From the NCBI RefSeq assembly GCF_002024165.1, contig NZ_MWQN01000003.1:868001-932000 (forward strand): a DNA stretch of 64,000 nt. The letters are read 5' to 3'. This DNA comes from Embleya scabrispora. GTDB taxonomy: Bacteria; Actinomycetota; Actinomycetes; Streptomycetales; Streptomycetaceae. Position numbers and translations under genes: made by a program. The notes below the pieces were generated by a model. That model was given only the letters and a program-made list of their open reading frames with translations. It had not been told where the DNA came from and did not search any database. How positions within the stretch are numbered: position 1 is the first letter of the stretch; every line of letters begins with the position of its first letter. This document shows positions 1 to 8,620 of the stretch, piece by piece.

Positions 1-110
1 GGGCAGGAAGTTGGTATCTGGAATGCTATATGATTACCGATGCCATCAACAATGCCGATCTTCGTTTCCACGCCGCATCCACGCCGCGCCCGAACCACCC
101 TGGAGGACCC
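1..110 (+). promoter_or_regulatory. Upstream region of first aldo/keto reductase gene
   Basis: This is the leader of the first gene. It is clearly AT-richer around bases 10-40 than the coding DNA around it, as expected of a promoter or operator. GGAGG at 102-106 precedes the chosen GTG start at 111. The heptamer GTATCTG at 14-20 also occurs at 9596-9602 in the divergent esterase/amidohydrolase spacer of the same locus, so a shared regulator is possible. No regulator gene lies in the window next to it. The promoter elements themselves are not certain. Confidence 0.35.
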
Positions 111-1088
111 GTGACGCTCTCCCCCGGCAGCAGCCCCGTGCCCCGTCGCCGCCTCGGCGCGCACGGCCCCGACGTACCGGTCCTGGGCCTCGGCTCATGG
201 AACACGTGGGACCGGATGCGCCCCGCCGACGCCGTCGCGCTGATCCTGGACGCGTTGGAGCACGGCGTGGAGTTGTTCGACGTCGCGCACTACGACATGG
301 GCCCGCACGCGGAGAACGCGCGCACGGACCTGATGTTCGGGGAGGCGATCCGCGAGGCGGGCGTGGCCCGCGAGGACTGGCTGCTGTGCGGCAAGCTCTG
401 GCTCTGGGAGTACCCGAGGAAGGGCTTCGCCGAACAACTGGACGTCGCCCTGGACCGGATCGGCACCCATCGCGCCGATCTGGTCGTGGTCGGCGACTTC
501 TTCGGCGAGTTGCCCATCCCGGCCGTGGTCACCGACGTCGCCGAACAGATCGCGGCGGGCCGGTTCGGCGCGTGGGGCGTCAACAACTGGTCGGCGCGCG
601 ACGTGTGGACCGCCCGCCGGTTCGCCGCCGCCGAGGGGCTGACCCCGCCGACGTTCGCCCAACTCAAGTACAGCCCGGCCCGCCGGGCGGTGGCCGAGGG
701 CGCGCCGTTCGCCGAACTCTTCGCCGACGGGATGGCCTTGCAGGCGTCCGACGTCCTGGAGGGCGGCATCCTGGCCGGCAACCTGCACCCACAGCGCAAG
801 ATCGGCGCCGACCCCGGCAACCTCCGCGAGCGCATCCGCGAGGTCTACCCGAAACTCGCCGACGCGGCAGCCGGGTTCGACGCCACCCCCGCCCAACTGG
901 CCATCGCCTTCTGTCTCACCCACCCGGCGGTCGCCACAGTCCTCTTCGGCGCGAGCCGCATGTCCCAATGGCACGACAACCTCAAGGCACTGGACCTAGT
1001 CACCAAACACGGCACCACCCTCCGCGAGTCCCTCACAGACGTCTGGGTGGACGCCAACGTCACGGACCCGGCAGCCTCCGCCACCTGA
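111..1088 (+). CDS. Aldo/keto reductase-like protein, copy 1
   Basis: Predicted 325-residue TIM-barrel protein of the aldo/keto reductase superfamily. The GTG at 111 is preferred over the ATG at 30 because GGAGG lies 5 bases upstream and because the resulting N-terminus matches that of the paralogue at 1616-2587. Both share PRRRLGAxGPxVPxLxLGSW, GVNNWSA and SDVLEGGILAG. The usual catalytic Asp (57), Tyr (61) and Lys (95) can be placed, but the strand that normally carries the catalytic His reads ADLVVVGDFF, with Gly at that position. Activity may therefore differ from classical members, as in Kv-beta proteins, which also lack the His. It converges on its paralogue across a repeat array. The substrate is unknown; a sugar or aldehyde dehydrogenase role is only an inference. 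Confidence 0.8.
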   Translation: MTLSPGSSPVPRRRLGAHGPDVPVLGLGSWNTWDRMRPADAVALILDALEHGVELFDVAHYDMGPHAENARTDLMFGEAIREAGVAREDWLLCGKLWLWEYPRKGFAEQLDVALDRIGTHRADLVVVGDFFGELPIPAVVTDVAEQIAAGRFGAWGVNNWSARDVWTARRFAAAEGLTPPTFAQLKYSPARRAVAEGAPFAELFADGMALQASDVLEGGILAGNLHPQRKIGADPGNLRERIREVYPKLADAAAGFDATPAQLAIAFCLTHPAVATVLFGASRMSQWHDNLKALDLVTKHGTTLRESLTDVWVDANVTDPAASAT

Positions 1089-1099
1089 CCCCAACAGAC

Positions 1100-1612
1100 G
1101 AGACCAACCGCCCGAACCCATACAACCCGACCGGCACTCGAACCCAACCCAAGCCAACCAAACCCCCAGGTCGGCCAAACCCATACAGCCCGGCCGACAC
1201 TTGAGGCCAACCCAAGCCAACCAACACCAAACGCCGGTCGGGCTCCCCCCTCAGCCCGGCCGGCGTTTGAGGCCAACCCAAGCCGACCGAACCCCAAGGC
1301 CGGCCGAACCCACACAGCCCGGCCGGCGCTTGAGGCCACGCCAAGCCAACCAACACCAAACGCCGGTCGGGCTCCCCCCTCAGCCCGGCCGGCGTTTGAG
1401 GCCAACCCAAGCCGACCGAACCCCAAGGCCGGCCGAACCCACACAGCCCGGCCGGCGCTTGAGGCCACGCCAAGCCAACCAACACCAAACGCCGGTCGGG
1501 CTCCCCCCTCAGCCCGGCCGGCGTTTGAGGCCAACCCAAGCCGACCGAACCCCAAGGCCGGCCGAACCCACACAGCCCGGCCGGCGCTTGAGGACAACCC
1601 GGGTCGGCCGAA
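1100..1612. repeat. Tandem array of about 129-bp units with strong hairpins
   Basis: This 500-bp stretch between two convergent genes is a tandem array. The 129-bp unit is seen at offsets 1222, 1351 and 1480, with degenerate flanking copies. Each unit is itself two half-units that start CAGCCCGGCCGGCG followed by YTTGAGG. Inside each unit AAACGCCGGTCGGGCT and AGCCCGGCCGGCGTTT form a 16-bp stem (one G-T pair) around an 8-base loop, for example 1229-1268, and again 129 and 258 bases further on. Because 129 is divisible by 3, open frames run through the array on both strands, but codon content and neighbours argue against a gene. A bidirectional terminator or a recombinational relic are both possible. 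Confidence 0.9.
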
Positions 1613-1615
1613 CCC

Positions 1616-2587
1616 TCACGGCCCCTCCGGGGACACCACCTCCCGGTCCGCGTAAAACGGCACCAACCGCGCCCGCAACGCCGCCGCCCCGACCCGCTCC
1701 AACAGCCGCAACCCCCCGATGTTGTCGGCCAACTGAGACACCTGCGTCGCCCCGAACAACACATTCACCGTCGCCGGATGCGACAGCGCGAACGCCACGC
1801 ACACCTGCGCCGCCGTAGCCCCCAGATCCGCCGCCACCTCGGCGATCCCCGGCGCGGAGGCGATGATCCGCTCCCGCACCCCGCCCGGATCCCGCCCGAT
1901 CTCCCGCGCCGGCGCCACCTTGCCCGCCAGAATCCCGCCCTCCAGGACATCGGACGCCTGCAACGACAGCCCCGCCGCGAACAGTTCCGCGAACGGCGCC
2001 CCGTCCGCGATCGAGCGCCGGCACGGGCTGTACTTGAGCTGCGCCACCTGCGGCCCCGGCGACCCCGCGGCGAGCGCATGCCCCCCGATGGTCCGAATCG
2101 CGGTCGCCGACCAGTTGTTCACCCCCCAGTGCCCGATCAGCCCGCTCTTCTCCAACTCGGCCAGGTCCCCGGCCAGTCGGGCCAGATCCAGGTCCGGATC
2201 CCGGATGTCCCCCAGGATCGCCAGGTCGGCGTGATCCGTCCCGGCCCGGAACATCGCCCGCTCCACCTGCTCGCGCAACGACTGCGCGGGATACCCCTCC
2301 AACCAGATCTTGGTCGACAACTGGTAGTCCGTACGGGCCAGTCCCGCCGCCCGCACGATCGCCGAGAACAGCACGTCGGTGAACACCGGCCGCTGCCCGG
2401 GGATCCCGTACACCGCGACGTCGAAGAGGTTGACCCCCCACTCCACCGCCTGCGTGACCAGGTCCACCGCGTCGTGGAAGTCCATCCGGTCGTAGGTGTG
2501 CCACGACCCCAACGACAACAGCGGCACCTGCGGCCCGTCCGCACCCAATCGACGCCGCGGCACGATCGCGTTCGAAGTCTCACCCAT
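1616..2587 (-). CDS. Aldo/keto reductase-like protein, copy 2
   Basis: Paralogue of the first gene (323 residues). The ATG at 2587 is chosen because AAAGGA sits about 9 bases upstream and because the start MGETSNAIVPRRRLG lines up with the paralogue; an in-frame ATG at 2629 lacks this support. Asp56, Tyr60 and Lys93 are present, while the expected catalytic His strand reads ADLAILGDIR, so this protein lacks the His just as its sister does. It is the last gene of a seven-gene minus-strand run: esterase, LivF, LivMG, LivK, LivH, alcohol dehydrogenase, this gene. It likely works on the compound imported by that transporter. Which compound is not shown by the sequence. Confidence 0.8.
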   Translation of the reverse strand: MGETSNAIVPRRRLGADGPQVPLLSLGSWHTYDRMDFHDAVDLVTQAVEWGVNLFDVAVYGIPGQRPVFTDVLFSAIVRAAGLARTDYQLSTKIWLEGYPAQSLREQVERAMFRAGTDHADLAILGDIRDPDLDLARLAGDLAELEKSGLIGHWGVNNWSATAIRTIGGHALAAGSPGPQVAQLKYSPCRRSIADGAPFAELFAAGLSLQASDVLEGGILAGKVAPAREIGRDPGGVRERIIASAPGIAEVAADLGATAAQVCVAFALSHPATVNVLFGATQVSQLADNIGGLRLLERVGAAALRARLVPFYADREVVSPEGP

Positions 2588-2653
2588 TGCAATGGTCCTT
2601 TCGGCACCGCGAGCATCGTCGCGGGCCATCGATCTCGGGGACGATACGGGACG

Positions 2654-3781
2654 TCACGGCAGCCAGGGGTGCACGACCGCCTTGACCTGCTCCTGCCGAT
2701 GCATCGCCGTGAGCGCGTCGGTCGCGCCCGACAGTCCGACCGGAGCGGCGAACAGCCGATCCCACGCGAACCGGTCACGGAAGTCGCGCAGGAACTCGAC
2801 GGCCCGGTGGTAGTCGCCGACATCGCCGTTGAGCGAGCCGACGACGGTCAGTTCCTTGCCCATCACGGTCCCGAGCGGCAACCGCTCCGGGGTGGGACCG
2901 GTACTGCCGACGATCACGAAGGTGCCGCCGAACGCGGCGAGATCAACCGCCTCCGCGCCCACCCCCGGCGCCCCGGCCAGGTCCAGCACCAGGTCCGCGC
3001 CGCGCCCCCGGGTGGCCTCCTGTACCGCCTCGCGCCGCTCGGCCGGGTCGAGGGCCAGGCCCAGGGTCAGGTCCGCGCCGAACTCCCGGGCCAGGTCGAG
3101 CCGGGCATCGGGCGCACCGATCGTGATCACCGTCCGGGCCCCGCTCGCCCGTGCCATCGCACCGGCCACGATGCCGAGCGCCCCGGCGCCCTGTACCACC
3201 ACCGATGCCCCGGGCCGCACCCCGCCGGCCCGGTCGAACGCGTGCAGCACGGTCTTGACCGCGCATCCCGCGCACGCGGCCCAGGTGTCCGGCACGTCGT
3301 CCGGGATCACCACCTTCTCCGCGCGCGGCCCGACATAGGCGAACTCGGCCAATCCGGCCGTGGCGTACGGCCATTGATCCGCGCGCTGACGGAACCCATA
3401 GCCCCGATCCACGCACCCCACCGGCCGGCGCAGCACCGTACAGGCGTAGCAGGTCCCGCACGTGGACTCGGACCAGCCGATGCGATCGCCCACGCGCAAC
3501 ACCCGGCCGAGCGCGTCGGTGGCGCCCACCCCCACCGCCTCGACGGTGCCGGTCATCTCGTGGCCGAGCACCATCGGCAACATGCCCGGGAAGCTCATCG
3601 CGCCGCGCCACAGGTGCACGTCGGTGGCACACAGCGTGGCGCAGCCGATCCGGACCAACACCGCGCCGGGCTCGCAGCGTTCCGGCAGCCCGATCTCCTC
3701 CAGGGTCAGCGGTTCCTCGTGCGCGCGCAACACCGCGGCGCGGGTGGAGCCGTCCGGGACGGCCCGGGTTCCCATGATCAT
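2654..3781 (-). CDS. Zinc-dependent alcohol dehydrogenase (MDR family)
   Basis: Medium-chain dehydrogenase of 375 residues. Catalytic zinc ligands are Cys51 (TLCATD) and the GHE at 73-75. The structural zinc lobe is present as Cys108, Cys111, Cys114 and Cys123, so this is a two-zinc enzyme that should oxidise an alcohol with NAD(P). A Rossmann motif of GAGALG type follows in the middle of the protein. The start is the ATG at 3781, which has GGAG about 8 bases upstream. It follows LivH by 22 bases and precedes the aldo/keto reductase, so it is probably co-transcribed and could act on the imported substrate. The family also includes threonine, sorbitol and formaldehyde dehydrogenases; I cannot choose between them. 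Confidence 0.88.
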   Translation of the reverse strand: MIMGTRAVPDGSTRAAVLRAHEEPLTLEEIGLPERCEPGAVLVRIGCATLCATDVHLWRGAMSFPGMLPMVLGHEMTGTVEAVGVGATDALGRVLRVGDRIGWSESTCGTCYACTVLRRPVGCVDRGYGFRQRADQWPYATAGLAEFAYVGPRAEKVVIPDDVPDTWAACAGCAVKTVLHAFDRAGGVRPGASVVVQGAGALGIVAGAMARASGARTVITIGAPDARLDLAREFGADLTLGLALDPAERREAVQEATRGRGADLVLDLAGAPGVGAEAVDLAAFGGTFVIVGSTGPTPERLPLGTVMGKELTVVGSLNGDVGDYHRAVEFLRDFRDRFAWDRLFAAPVGLSGATDALTAMHRQEQVKAVVHPWLP

Positions 3782-3803
3782 CAACGCTCTCCGGTTCCTT
3801 GTG

Positions 3804-4676
3804 TCATCGACTGTGCGCGGTGTCCCACACCTCGTGCCGGCTGCGCCACCACAGCAGCACGAGGATCACCAGGAAGGGGATGACGCCGCGGTATTCGCGC
3901 ACCTCGCTCAGCGAGGCGGAGACGCCTTCCAGGCAGCCGAGCAGCAGCCCGCCGCCCAGGGTCAGCGGCAGATTGCGGAACCCGCCGACCATGGCGACGG
4001 CGAGCGCGGTGACGATCAGCTTGCCCAGGGTGGAGAAGTCGCCGCCCAGGCGCGGCGCGACCAGGATGATCACCAGCGCGGTGAGCGCGCCGATCGCCAC
4101 CCACACCGCGGTGGCCAGGCGCGGCGCGGAGATGCCGACCACCTGGGCGGTGCCGGGCCGCTCCGACAACGCCTGCAGGCGCAGCCCGACCAGCGTCCGG
4201 CGCAGCATCACCTCGACGCCCACGGTGATCGCCACCGCGAAGGCGAGCGAGACCACCACCGCCCAGGACACGACCACGTCACCGATCCGGAACACCGCCC
4301 CGTCGAAGGGCGCGGGGAAGCGGCGCGCGCCGGTGGAGGTGGCGCCGAACAGCCGCAGGCCCACCGCCATCACCGCGACGTACACGGCCACCGTCACCGC
4401 GGCCTTGGTGCGTTCGTTGTGCTCGCCGAACCAGCGGATCAGCAGCGCGCCCAGCACACCGGACAGGGCCGCGCTGACCGCGACGCCCAGGAACAGCGCC
4501 GGCCATACGTTCAGGCCGTCGTCGGTCAGCGACACCATGGTGAAGGCGCCCATCGCGCCGACCGCGGCCATCGCGAAGTTCACCACGGCCACGAGTCGGT
4601 AGGTCAACACCACACACAGTCCCAGCAGGGCGTAGCCGCCGCCGCTGCTCAGGCCCGCGATCACAGAGTTCAGCAT
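3804..4676 (-). CDS. livH: Branched-chain-amino-acid-type ABC permease LivH
   Basis: A 290-residue integral membrane permease of the LivH/BPD_transp_2 family. The N-terminus LNSVIAGLSSGGGYALLGLC is the typical first helix of LivH proteins, and the chain continues as alternating hydrophobic helices, ending in a hydrophilic tail. It would pair with the LivM part of the fused protein encoded upstream. GAGG lies seven bases before the ATG at 4676. It belongs to the operon with LivK upstream and the alcohol dehydrogenase downstream. The family transports branched-chain amino acids, amides, urea and aromatic acids, so substrate assignment from family alone is unsafe; the dehydrogenase and esterase neighbours point away from simple amino acids. 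Confidence 0.88.
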   Translation of the reverse strand: MLNSVIAGLSSGGGYALLGLCVVLTYRLVAVVNFAMAAVGAMGAFTMVSLTDDGLNVWPALFLGVAVSAALSGVLGALLIRWFGEHNERTKAAVTVAVYVAVMAVGLRLFGATSTGARRFPAPFDGAVFRIGDVVVSWAVVVSLAFAVAITVGVEVMLRRTLVGLRLQALSERPGTAQVVGISAPRLATAVWVAIGALTALVIILVAPRLGGDFSTLGKLIVTALAVAMVGGFRNLPLTLGGGLLLGCLEGVSASLSEVREYRGVIPFLVILVLLWWRSRHEVWDTAHSR

Positions 4677-4710
4677 GTCGACACCTCGTTCTCGGGCGGT
4701 CCGCGCGGGG

Positions 4711-5889
4711 CTACTTCTTGCCCGGCACGATGAAGCCTTCGGGCAGTACCTGCCACTTGCCGTCGACGGCCTTGACGAACCGGCTGCCCTGGACGGGGTT
4801 GTGCTTGTCGCCGGGGCCGAACACCCAGGGGGAGCCGACCATCGGGTACTCGATCGGGCTCATCTTCTTGAACGCCTCGGTGACCGTCTTGCGGGTGATG
4901 TCGCCCTTCATGCCCTTGAGCACCTGGACGAAGACGTCGGCGGCCATCACCGCGCCCTGGCTGAACGCGGTGCGCTGGATGCCGCGCTTGTCCATCAGTT
5001 CGGCCCAGCGCCCGTTGCCCGGCAGGGTGGTGTCGGTGTACGGCTGCCATTCGGTGCCGACGTAGGCGCGCATGCCCGAGGGCACCAGCTTGGCGTTGGC
5101 GTCGGTGTAGCTGTTCGCGCCCATGATGAAGTCGACGTTTTGCATGCCCTGGGTCTGCGCCTGGGCGAACCAGGGGCCGACCTGTGCGTTGTAGAGCACG
5201 GCCTGGCAGCCGGCCTGCTTGGCGGCGATCAGGTGCGGGGTGGGGTCGCCTTCGCCGACCGCGGTGTCCTTGGCGGCGAGTTGTTTGCCGGTGAGGGTCT
5301 CCCACTCCTTGATCGCGTCGCTGATGCCGCCGCCACTGCCGGGCAGGGTCGTGTAGTAGAGACAGACCTTGTCGTGGTGCAGCGTCTCGGAGGCGTAGTA
5401 GAGCATCGCGGTGAGCAGTTTGAACGGGCCGGGGTTGACCGGTGCGATATCGGGGCTGTTGAAGCACGCGGGGTCGACGCCGACGGCCGGGATGGAGACG
5501 ATCTTCGCGGTCTTGTACGCGGCGCGGTTGACCCCGCAGTCGACCGCGCTGGAGGAGCCGACCAGGGCGACCACGCCCTTGGACTGCACGAGTTCGACCT
5601 CGTTCTCCGTGGAGCGTTGCGGGTTCATCGCGTCGTCTTTGCTGATCAGTTCGAGTTTGCGGCCGTTGATTCCGCCGGCCGCGTTGACTTCGTCGAAGAC
5701 GGCCTTGACCGCCTGCGGGACCTCGGGGGTCTGGAACAGTCCGGTGATTCCGTTGATCGAGCCGACCTTGATGGCGCCCTTGGTGGAGCCGCCGTCGCTG
5801 CCGTCGTCGGCGGCGCAGGCCGTCGCGGCGAGGGTGAACGCGAGCGCGAGCACGGCCGCGGCCGGTCGGCGCACGAGGGAACGCTTCAT
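4711..5889 (-). CDS. ABC transporter substrate-binding lipoprotein (LivK-like)
   Basis: Secreted solute-binding protein of 392 residues, Leu/Ile/Val-binding family. The first 25 residues form a lipoprotein signal: basic MKRSLVRRP, a hydrophobic stretch, then ATAC with the acceptor Cys at 25. The mature part begins with KVGSINGITGLFQ, the usual first strand and substrate loop of this family, followed by VNAAGGINGRKLEL. It delivers the ligand to LivH and LivM on the outer face of the membrane. The start at 5889 follows AAGGA. A 119-bp gap separates it from the upstream permease-ATPase fusion, possibly holding an internal promoter. The reading frame stays open far upstream, but that extension is a shadow of the preceding gene. 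Confidence 0.9.
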   Translation of the reverse strand: MKRSLVRRPAAAVLALAFTLAATACAADDGSDGGSTKGAIKVGSINGITGLFQTPEVPQAVKAVFDEVNAAGGINGRKLELISKDDAMNPQRSTENEVELVQSKGVVALVGSSSAVDCGVNRAAYKTAKIVSIPAVGVDPACFNSPDIAPVNPGPFKLLTAMLYYASETLHHDKVCLYYTTLPGSGGGISDAIKEWETLTGKQLAAKDTAVGEGDPTPHLIAAKQAGCQAVLYNAQVGPWFAQAQTQGMQNVDFIMGANSYTDANAKLVPSGMRAYVGTEWQPYTDTTLPGNGRWAELMDKRGIQRTAFSQGAVMAADVFVQVLKGMKGDITRKTVTEAFKKMSPIEYPMVGSPWVFGPGDKHNPVQGSRFVKAVDGKWQVLPEGFIVPGKK

Positions 5890-6008
5890 GGGAACGTCCT
5901 TGTCTTCGTGGGGGGATGGATCGGCACGGGGCTGATCCGGTCGAAGGCATGCCGGGGGATCCGGGTCGGCGGCGCGAGCGGGCGCCGCCCCCGGAGGACG
6001 GTCGGGGT

Positions 6009-7823
6009 TCAGCCGGTCGGGGTGACGAGCGCGGTCGCGGAGGCCGCGCCGTCGGCGGTGTCGGAGCTGCCGAGGTAGGCGGCGGTGACCGCCGGATCGC
6101 GCAGGACCTGTTCGGTGGGTCCGGTGGCGATCACGTGGCCGAAGTCCAGGACGGTGACTTCGCGGCACGCGACCCGTACCAGTTCCATGTCGTGTTCGAC
6201 CAACAGGACGGACACGCCGTAGCGTTCGGGTACTCGGGCCAATCGTTCGGCCAGGCGCCGCGATTCGGCGGCGGACTGGCCGGCGGCGGGCTCGTCGAGC
6301 AGGGCCACCGCCGGTCGGGCGGCGATGGCGGCGGCGACGTCGAGCAGGCGCCGGGTACCGGCGTCGACGATCGAGACGGGCAGGTCGCCGACGGGACAGC
6401 CGAAGAATTCGAGCAGTTCGTCCGCCTCGGCCCGTTCCAGGCGGCGGCCGGCGCCGATGTCGAGGTATTCGTACTGGGTGAGTTCGGGTGCGATCAGCGT
6501 GGTCTGGAACGTGCGGCGCAGGCCGCGTGCGGCGCGCACCTGCGGGGCGAGCCGGTCGATCGGTACGCCGTCGAGGCGAACCGTGCCGGGGAGGGTGCCG
6601 AGGAAGCCGCCGACGGCGGAGATGAAGGTGGACTTGCCCGCGCCGTTGGGGCCGATCAGGCCGACCACGGCGCCGGCGGGGACGGTGAGGTCGACCGCGT
6701 CGAGGGCGGTGACCGGGCCGTATCGCACGGTCAGGCCGGTGACCTCGAGGGCGGGCCCGGTGCCGATGGGCCGGGCCGGGGCGCCGACGGTGCGCTCCGC
6801 GGGCGGGCCCGCGTCGGCCCGTTCCCGGTCGGCGGCCGGGGCGGCGTCGCGTTGTTTGCGGGCCTTGGCCAGGCGTTTGCGGTTGCGGGTGAAGTCGGTC
6901 TGGCTCATCCCGCTGCGCAGCGCGAAGATCGGCACGATGCCGAAGACGATGCCGCCGAGGTCCTGGGGCAGTCGGACCTTCTCCAGGATGGTGGCCATCG
7001 CGGCGCCGAACACCCCGCTCATCAGGGCGCCTTCGGGGTGGTGTGGGCCGATGAGGATGGCGATGGCGAACAGGGTGACGGATTGGCCCATGGCGAAGTT
7101 GCCGGCCACCACCAGGCCGAGTTGACCGGCCATCAGGCCGCCGCCGACCCCGGCGACGAAGGCGCTGATCGCGAACGCGGCGAGTTTGCTGCGGGCCACC
7201 GAGATGCCGTGCGAGGCGGCCATGCGTTCCGAGTGGCGCAACTCCAGCCAGGACCGGCCCAGTCGGGTCTTGTCGAGGGCGGCGAGGGCGAGCGCGATCA
7301 CGGTGAAGACGATCACCACGAGCACGAAGTAGTTCGCGTTGGTGCTGAAGGCGGCGGGTCGGGCCACCGTCTTCAGTTCCTCGGTGCCGGGGAACTGCTT
7401 GGCGCCCAGCACGATGTCGGTGGACACCGCGGCGCCGAAGGTGATCACCGCGAGGTTGACCCCGCGTACCCGCAGTGCGGGCAGGCCGATCAGCATGCCG
7501 ACCGGGGCGGCGGCGAGGCCGCCGAGGACCACCCACACGATCAGGCCGCCGGGGGCGTCGGCGAGGTTGAGCCGCATCACCACCCAGGCGCCGATCGCGG
7601 CGAAGGAGAGTTGGCACAGGGACATCACGCCGGCGCGGCCGACGATCACGCCGTAGCTCTGCATGACGACGGCGCCGATCACGCTGGTGATGGCGAGGTA
7701 GAGCCAGTAGGGCGACAGGATCGCGGGAACGGCGACGCAGGCGACCGCGGCCAGTGCGACGCCGATCGCCGCGCGGCGCGGGTCGATCAGGTCCGAAAGG
7801 GTCTTCGCGGCCCGGGACTTCAT
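6009..7823 (-). CDS. Fused ABC permease-ATPase (LivM-LivG)
   Basis: A 604-residue fusion. Roughly residues 1-320 are a LivM-type permease with about eight to ten hydrophobic helices. A charged linker rich in Arg, Lys and Ala follows (about 300-350), then a complete LivG-type ATPase: Walker A GPNGAGKST, Walker B LLDEPAAG and the switch His in LLVEHDMEL. The ABC signature is degenerate (RRLLDVAAAIA in place of LSGGQ-type), a known looseness of LivG proteins. LivF encoded next supplies the second ATPase. The start at 7823 overlaps the LivF stop as ATGA, so the two are translationally coupled. Such LivM-LivG fusions occur in several actinobacteria; they fix the ratio of membrane and motor subunits. 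Confidence 0.9.
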   Translation of the reverse strand: MKSRAAKTLSDLIDPRRAAIGVALAAVACVAVPAILSPYWLYLAITSVIGAVVMQSYGVIVGRAGVMSLCQLSFAAIGAWVVMRLNLADAPGGLIVWVVLGGLAAAPVGMLIGLPALRVRGVNLAVITFGAAVSTDIVLGAKQFPGTEELKTVARPAAFSTNANYFVLVVIVFTVIALALAALDKTRLGRSWLELRHSERMAASHGISVARSKLAAFAISAFVAGVGGGLMAGQLGLVVAGNFAMGQSVTLFAIAILIGPHHPEGALMSGVFGAAMATILEKVRLPQDLGGIVFGIVPIFALRSGMSQTDFTRNRKRLAKARKQRDAAPAADRERADAGPPAERTVGAPARPIGTGPALEVTGLTVRYGPVTALDAVDLTVPAGAVVGLIGPNGAGKSTFISAVGGFLGTLPGTVRLDGVPIDRLAPQVRAARGLRRTFQTTLIAPELTQYEYLDIGAGRRLERAEADELLEFFGCPVGDLPVSIVDAGTRRLLDVAAAIAARPAVALLDEPAAGQSAAESRRLAERLARVPERYGVSVLLVEHDMELVRVACREVTVLDFGHVIATGPTEQVLRDPAVTAAYLGSSDTADGAASATALVTPTG

Positions 7824-8620
7824 CGGGTGCCACCACCGATCGGGGTGTCGAGCGGGTGTGGGTCGGGGGTGGCGGACGCCGGCTCGGCCGGGTCGGGAGT
7901 GGTCGAGCCGAAGTAGTACTCGTGCAGCAGCTCGTGCCGGCCGCGCAGGTCGGCGCAGGGTCCGTCGTGCACGATGCGGCCCTTGCGCAGCACGTAGGCG
8001 TGGGTGCCGACGTCGAGGGCGAGGTTGGCGAACTGTTCGATGAGCAGTACGGCCAGGCCGGCTGCGGCGAGTTCGCCGACCACGCGCATCAGCCGGCGCA
8101 CGATCAGCGGGGCCAGGCCGAGCGACATCTCGTCGACCAGGACCACCTTGGGGTCGGTGACCAGGGCGCGGCCGAGCACGAGCATCTGCTGTTCGCCGCC
8201 GGAGAGGTGGCCGGCCTGGAGGGTGCGCCGGCGGGCCAGTTCGGGGAAGAGCCGGTAGACCTGTTCCGGATCGCCGGCGCCGGCCCGGGCGACCAGGAGG
8301 TTTTGTTCGACGGTGAGGGTGCGGAAGGTGGTGCGGGCCTGTTCGACGTAGCCGACGCCGGCCCGGGCGCGTTTGTACACGGGCAACTTCTGCATCGGGC
8401 GGCCGGCGAGTTCGATGGTGCCGGCGGTGGTGCGCACCAGACCGGCGATGCCGTCCATGAGGGTGGTCTTGCCCGCGCCGTTGGCGCCCAGGAGCACGGT
8501 GACCGCGCCGGGGGCCACGTCCAGCGAGACCCCGCGCACCACGGGGATCTCGTCCCGGTCGATGTCCACCTCGCGCAGCCGCAACACCGGTGCCGCGCCG
8601 GCCGGGCTCTCGGTACTCAC
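7820..8620 (-). CDS. livF: ABC transporter ATPase LivF
   Basis: A 266-residue ATPase of the LivF type. Walker A is GANGAGKTT, the signature LSGGEQQ, Walker B VVLVDEMSLGLAP and the switch His region is replaced by LLIEQF, as in other LivF proteins. The C-terminal 30 residues after HEYYFG are a Pro/Thr-rich tail of no clear function. It forms the heterodimeric motor with the ATPase half of the fused permease. The GTG at 8620 overlaps the stop of the upstream esterase gene as GTGA and its own stop overlaps the next start as ATGA, so all three are coupled. Confidence 0.92.
   Translation of the reverse strand: MSTESPAGAAPVLRLREVDIDRDEIPVVRGVSLDVAPGAVTVLLGANGAGKTTLMDGIAGLVRTTAGTIELAGRPMQKLPVYKRARAGVGYVEQARTTFRTLTVEQNLLVARAGAGDPEQVYRLFPELARRRTLQAGHLSGGEQQMLVLGRALVTDPKVVLVDEMSLGLAPLIVRRLMRVVGELAAAGLAVLLIEQFANLALDVGTHAYVLRKGRIVHDGPCADLRGRHELLHEYYFGSTTPDPAEPASATPDPHPLDTPIGGGTR

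Noticed and set aside
1060-1818. Several ORFs running through the first repeat array on both strands
   Set aside because: They result from a repeat unit of 129 bp, which is divisible by three; the translated repeats match no family and overlap real gene ends.
4711-7836. A 1041-residue fusion of the substrate-binding protein with upstream sequence
   Set aside because: The frame is open by chance; the lipoprotein signal and AAGGA put the start at 5889.
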